Origin: Candidatus Dormiibacterota bacterium
Lineage (GTDB): Bacteria > Chloroflexota > Dormibacteria > Dormibacterales > Dormibacteraceae
Assembly (NCBI GenBank): GCA_955652675.1
Contig: CATPBP010000019.1
Span: 17,513 to 81,512, forward strand
Reading direction: 5' to 3'
DNA length: 64,000 nucleotides
The translations under genes and the position numbers were made by a program. Positions within the stretch are counted from its first letter, which is position 1. Every line of letters begins with the position of its first letter. Positions 63,289 to 64,000 of the stretch are shown one piece after another. Below the pieces are notes generated by a model. The model was not told the DNA's origin, searched no databases, and saw only the letters and a program-made list of their open reading frames with translations.

Positions 63289-64000
63289 TTGACTAAGATC
63301 AAGGCAATCTCGGTCCTGGCCGCGGCACTGATGCTGACGGCATTGGGGGCCTCCAACGCGCTGGCGTGGGGGGCCACGATAACGGCACCCCTGGACTGCA
63401 CGTACGTGTACGTGACCGCACACGACACTGACAACTCGTTCAGGAATCACCCGTCGGGTGATCTGATCTTCAAACAGGCTGGCCATGCCGACCTGACGAA
63501 GGCATATACCTTCAACACGGCCAGCTCCAGCACGACCCAGGTCATCCTCAAACTCGCTCAAAGCGTGCTCAGCCCGGGTAGCGGGACGGTGGAGCTCGCT
63601 GTGGACAGCACCGTCAAGGCGAGCTTCAAGATCCTCACACCCCTCACCACGGGCACGCCTTCTCAATCGGCCGGGAAGGTGACGTGGCCCGTCCACAACC
63701 CGAACACATCTGGCGTCAATTTCCTTTACCAACTGAAGGAAGATAGCGCTCAGAAGGGCAGCGGGTCGGCCGCGGCCAGCTCAGATGTGACACCTGCGCT
63801 CACCACGACTCTGGTCACCGGCACCGGGATCACTGTCAACACATTGCTCTTGAGCACCGTGTCCACCTCTGGAACACCGTGCGTCGAGCAGAAGGTCCTG
63901 AGCCTGGAGACGAAACCGTCCGCCTCGGCCTCTCCGTCGGCCTCTGAGTCACCAGCGGCCTCGGCCTCGCCCTCGGAGAGTGCGGCGGCGACGACCGAGC
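63289..64000 (+). CDS. Secreted surface protein, probable sortase substrate (partial, cut at right edge)
   Basis: 237 codons are visible from TTG 63289, which has GAGGAGGG just upstream; there is no stop before the window ends. A signal peptide is clear (KIKAISVLAAALMLTALGAS, cleavage likely after NALA). The mature part begins WGATITAPLDCTYVYVTAHD, is Thr/Ser/Val-rich and strand-forming, with two Cys (DCTY and PCVE) that could form a disulfide. From residue ~210 a Ser/Ala/Pro/Glu linker starts (SASPSASESPAASASPS), as seen before wall-sorting signals. It resembles a fimbrial or surface-array protein, but I do not recognise the family. Confidence 0.72.
   Translation, partial: MTKIKAISVLAAALMLTALGASNALAWGATITAPLDCTYVYVTAHDTDNSFRNHPSGDLIFKQAGHADLTKAYTFNTASSSTTQVILKLAQSVLSPGSGTVELAVDSTVKASFKILTPLTTGTPSQSAGKVTWPVHNPNTSGVNFLYQLKEDSAQKGSGSAAASSDVTPALTTTLVTGTGITVNTLLLSTVSTSGTPCVEQKVLSLETKPSASASPSASESPAASASPSESAAATTE

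Noticed and set aside
1..64000. CRISPR arrays, insertion sequences, prophage genes, tRNA and rRNA genes
   Set aside because: No regularly spaced repeats, transposase or integrase motifs, phage structural genes or RNA-gene landmarks were seen on reading both strands.

Overview
The window is visibly GC-rich, gene-dense chromosomal DNA with short intergenic gaps. Both strands carry short overlapping operons, and GTG and TTG starts are common. Several features fit together: a full F420 route (cofC, cofD, cofE, an F420-dependent oxidoreductase), an actinobacterial-type MoaD-MoaE fusion, LppP/LprE- and MshB/Mca-like genes, IspH, an ATP-type PEP carboxykinase, a class E/F-type sortase and many apparently leaderless genes. 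They point to a terrestrial Terrabacteria lineage such as Chloroflexota or Candidatus Dormibacterota, or possibly a deep actinobacterial relative. This is inferred from gene content only; there is no rRNA in the window. I saw no tRNA, rRNA, CRISPR array, prophage or insertion sequence.

Layout. 1-6.6 kb: the first codons of a zinc-ribbon protein, M55 peptidase, ATP-dependent DNA ligase with a metallo-beta-lactamase protein, ClpP, an O-methyltransferase, fused MoaD-MoaE and a SLOG-fold protein. 6.7-15.1 kb: pckA, an HtrA protease, a fused transporter/spermidine-synthase-like protein, a glycoside hydrolase, and a WYL regulator divergent from an AlkA glycosylase across a clear operator palindrome. 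15.2-24.3 kb: VWA protein, UPF0173 hydrolase, acyl-CoA carboxylase beta, a two-component system with two well-formed response-regulator sites, PAP2-type membrane enzyme, ApbE. 24.4-36.4 kb: an unrecognised secreted protein, small metabolic and membrane genes, a radical SAM gene with a textbook SOS box in its promoter and two unknown genes behind it, and a LuxR regulator followed by a flavin monooxygenase.

36.4-45 kb: nth-yqeY, cofD, and an eight-gene minus-strand run holding cofE, cofC and an LLM oxidoreductase, mostly with 4-bp stop/start overlaps. 45-53.8 kb: BirA and a sirtuin (overlapping at their 3' ends), MFS transporter, CapA, HtpX, Nudix, a MaoC protein with a polyarginine tail, IspH, a PIG-L deacetylase and a TPR membrane protein. 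53.8-54.5 kb: a decayed patch holding a frameshifted Mrr-type restriction endonuclease remnant, a second ORF fragment and a row of hairpins ending in a strong terminator (candidate small RNA). 54.5-64 kb: proline-rich membrane protein, LppP/LprE lipoprotein, MFS exporter, the tightly overlapped holB-hisC-HD-dehydrogenase-HAD operon, and at the right edge a sortase followed by a long, hairpin-rich leader and a TTG-started secreted protein cut by the window end.

Themes. DNA repair is well represented (ligase, AlkA, Nth, SOS-controlled radical SAM gene, HolB). Two start modes coexist: Shine-Dalgarno-led genes and genes whose start codon lies 6-9 bases behind a TANNNT -10 box. A GC-rich palindrome (CCCTCCCC/GGGGAGGG) recurs at gene ends and sometimes forms the last codons of a gene. 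The most promising material for something new is the sortase/secreted-protein locus with its structured leader, and the SOS-controlled radical SAM gene with its two unknown followers.
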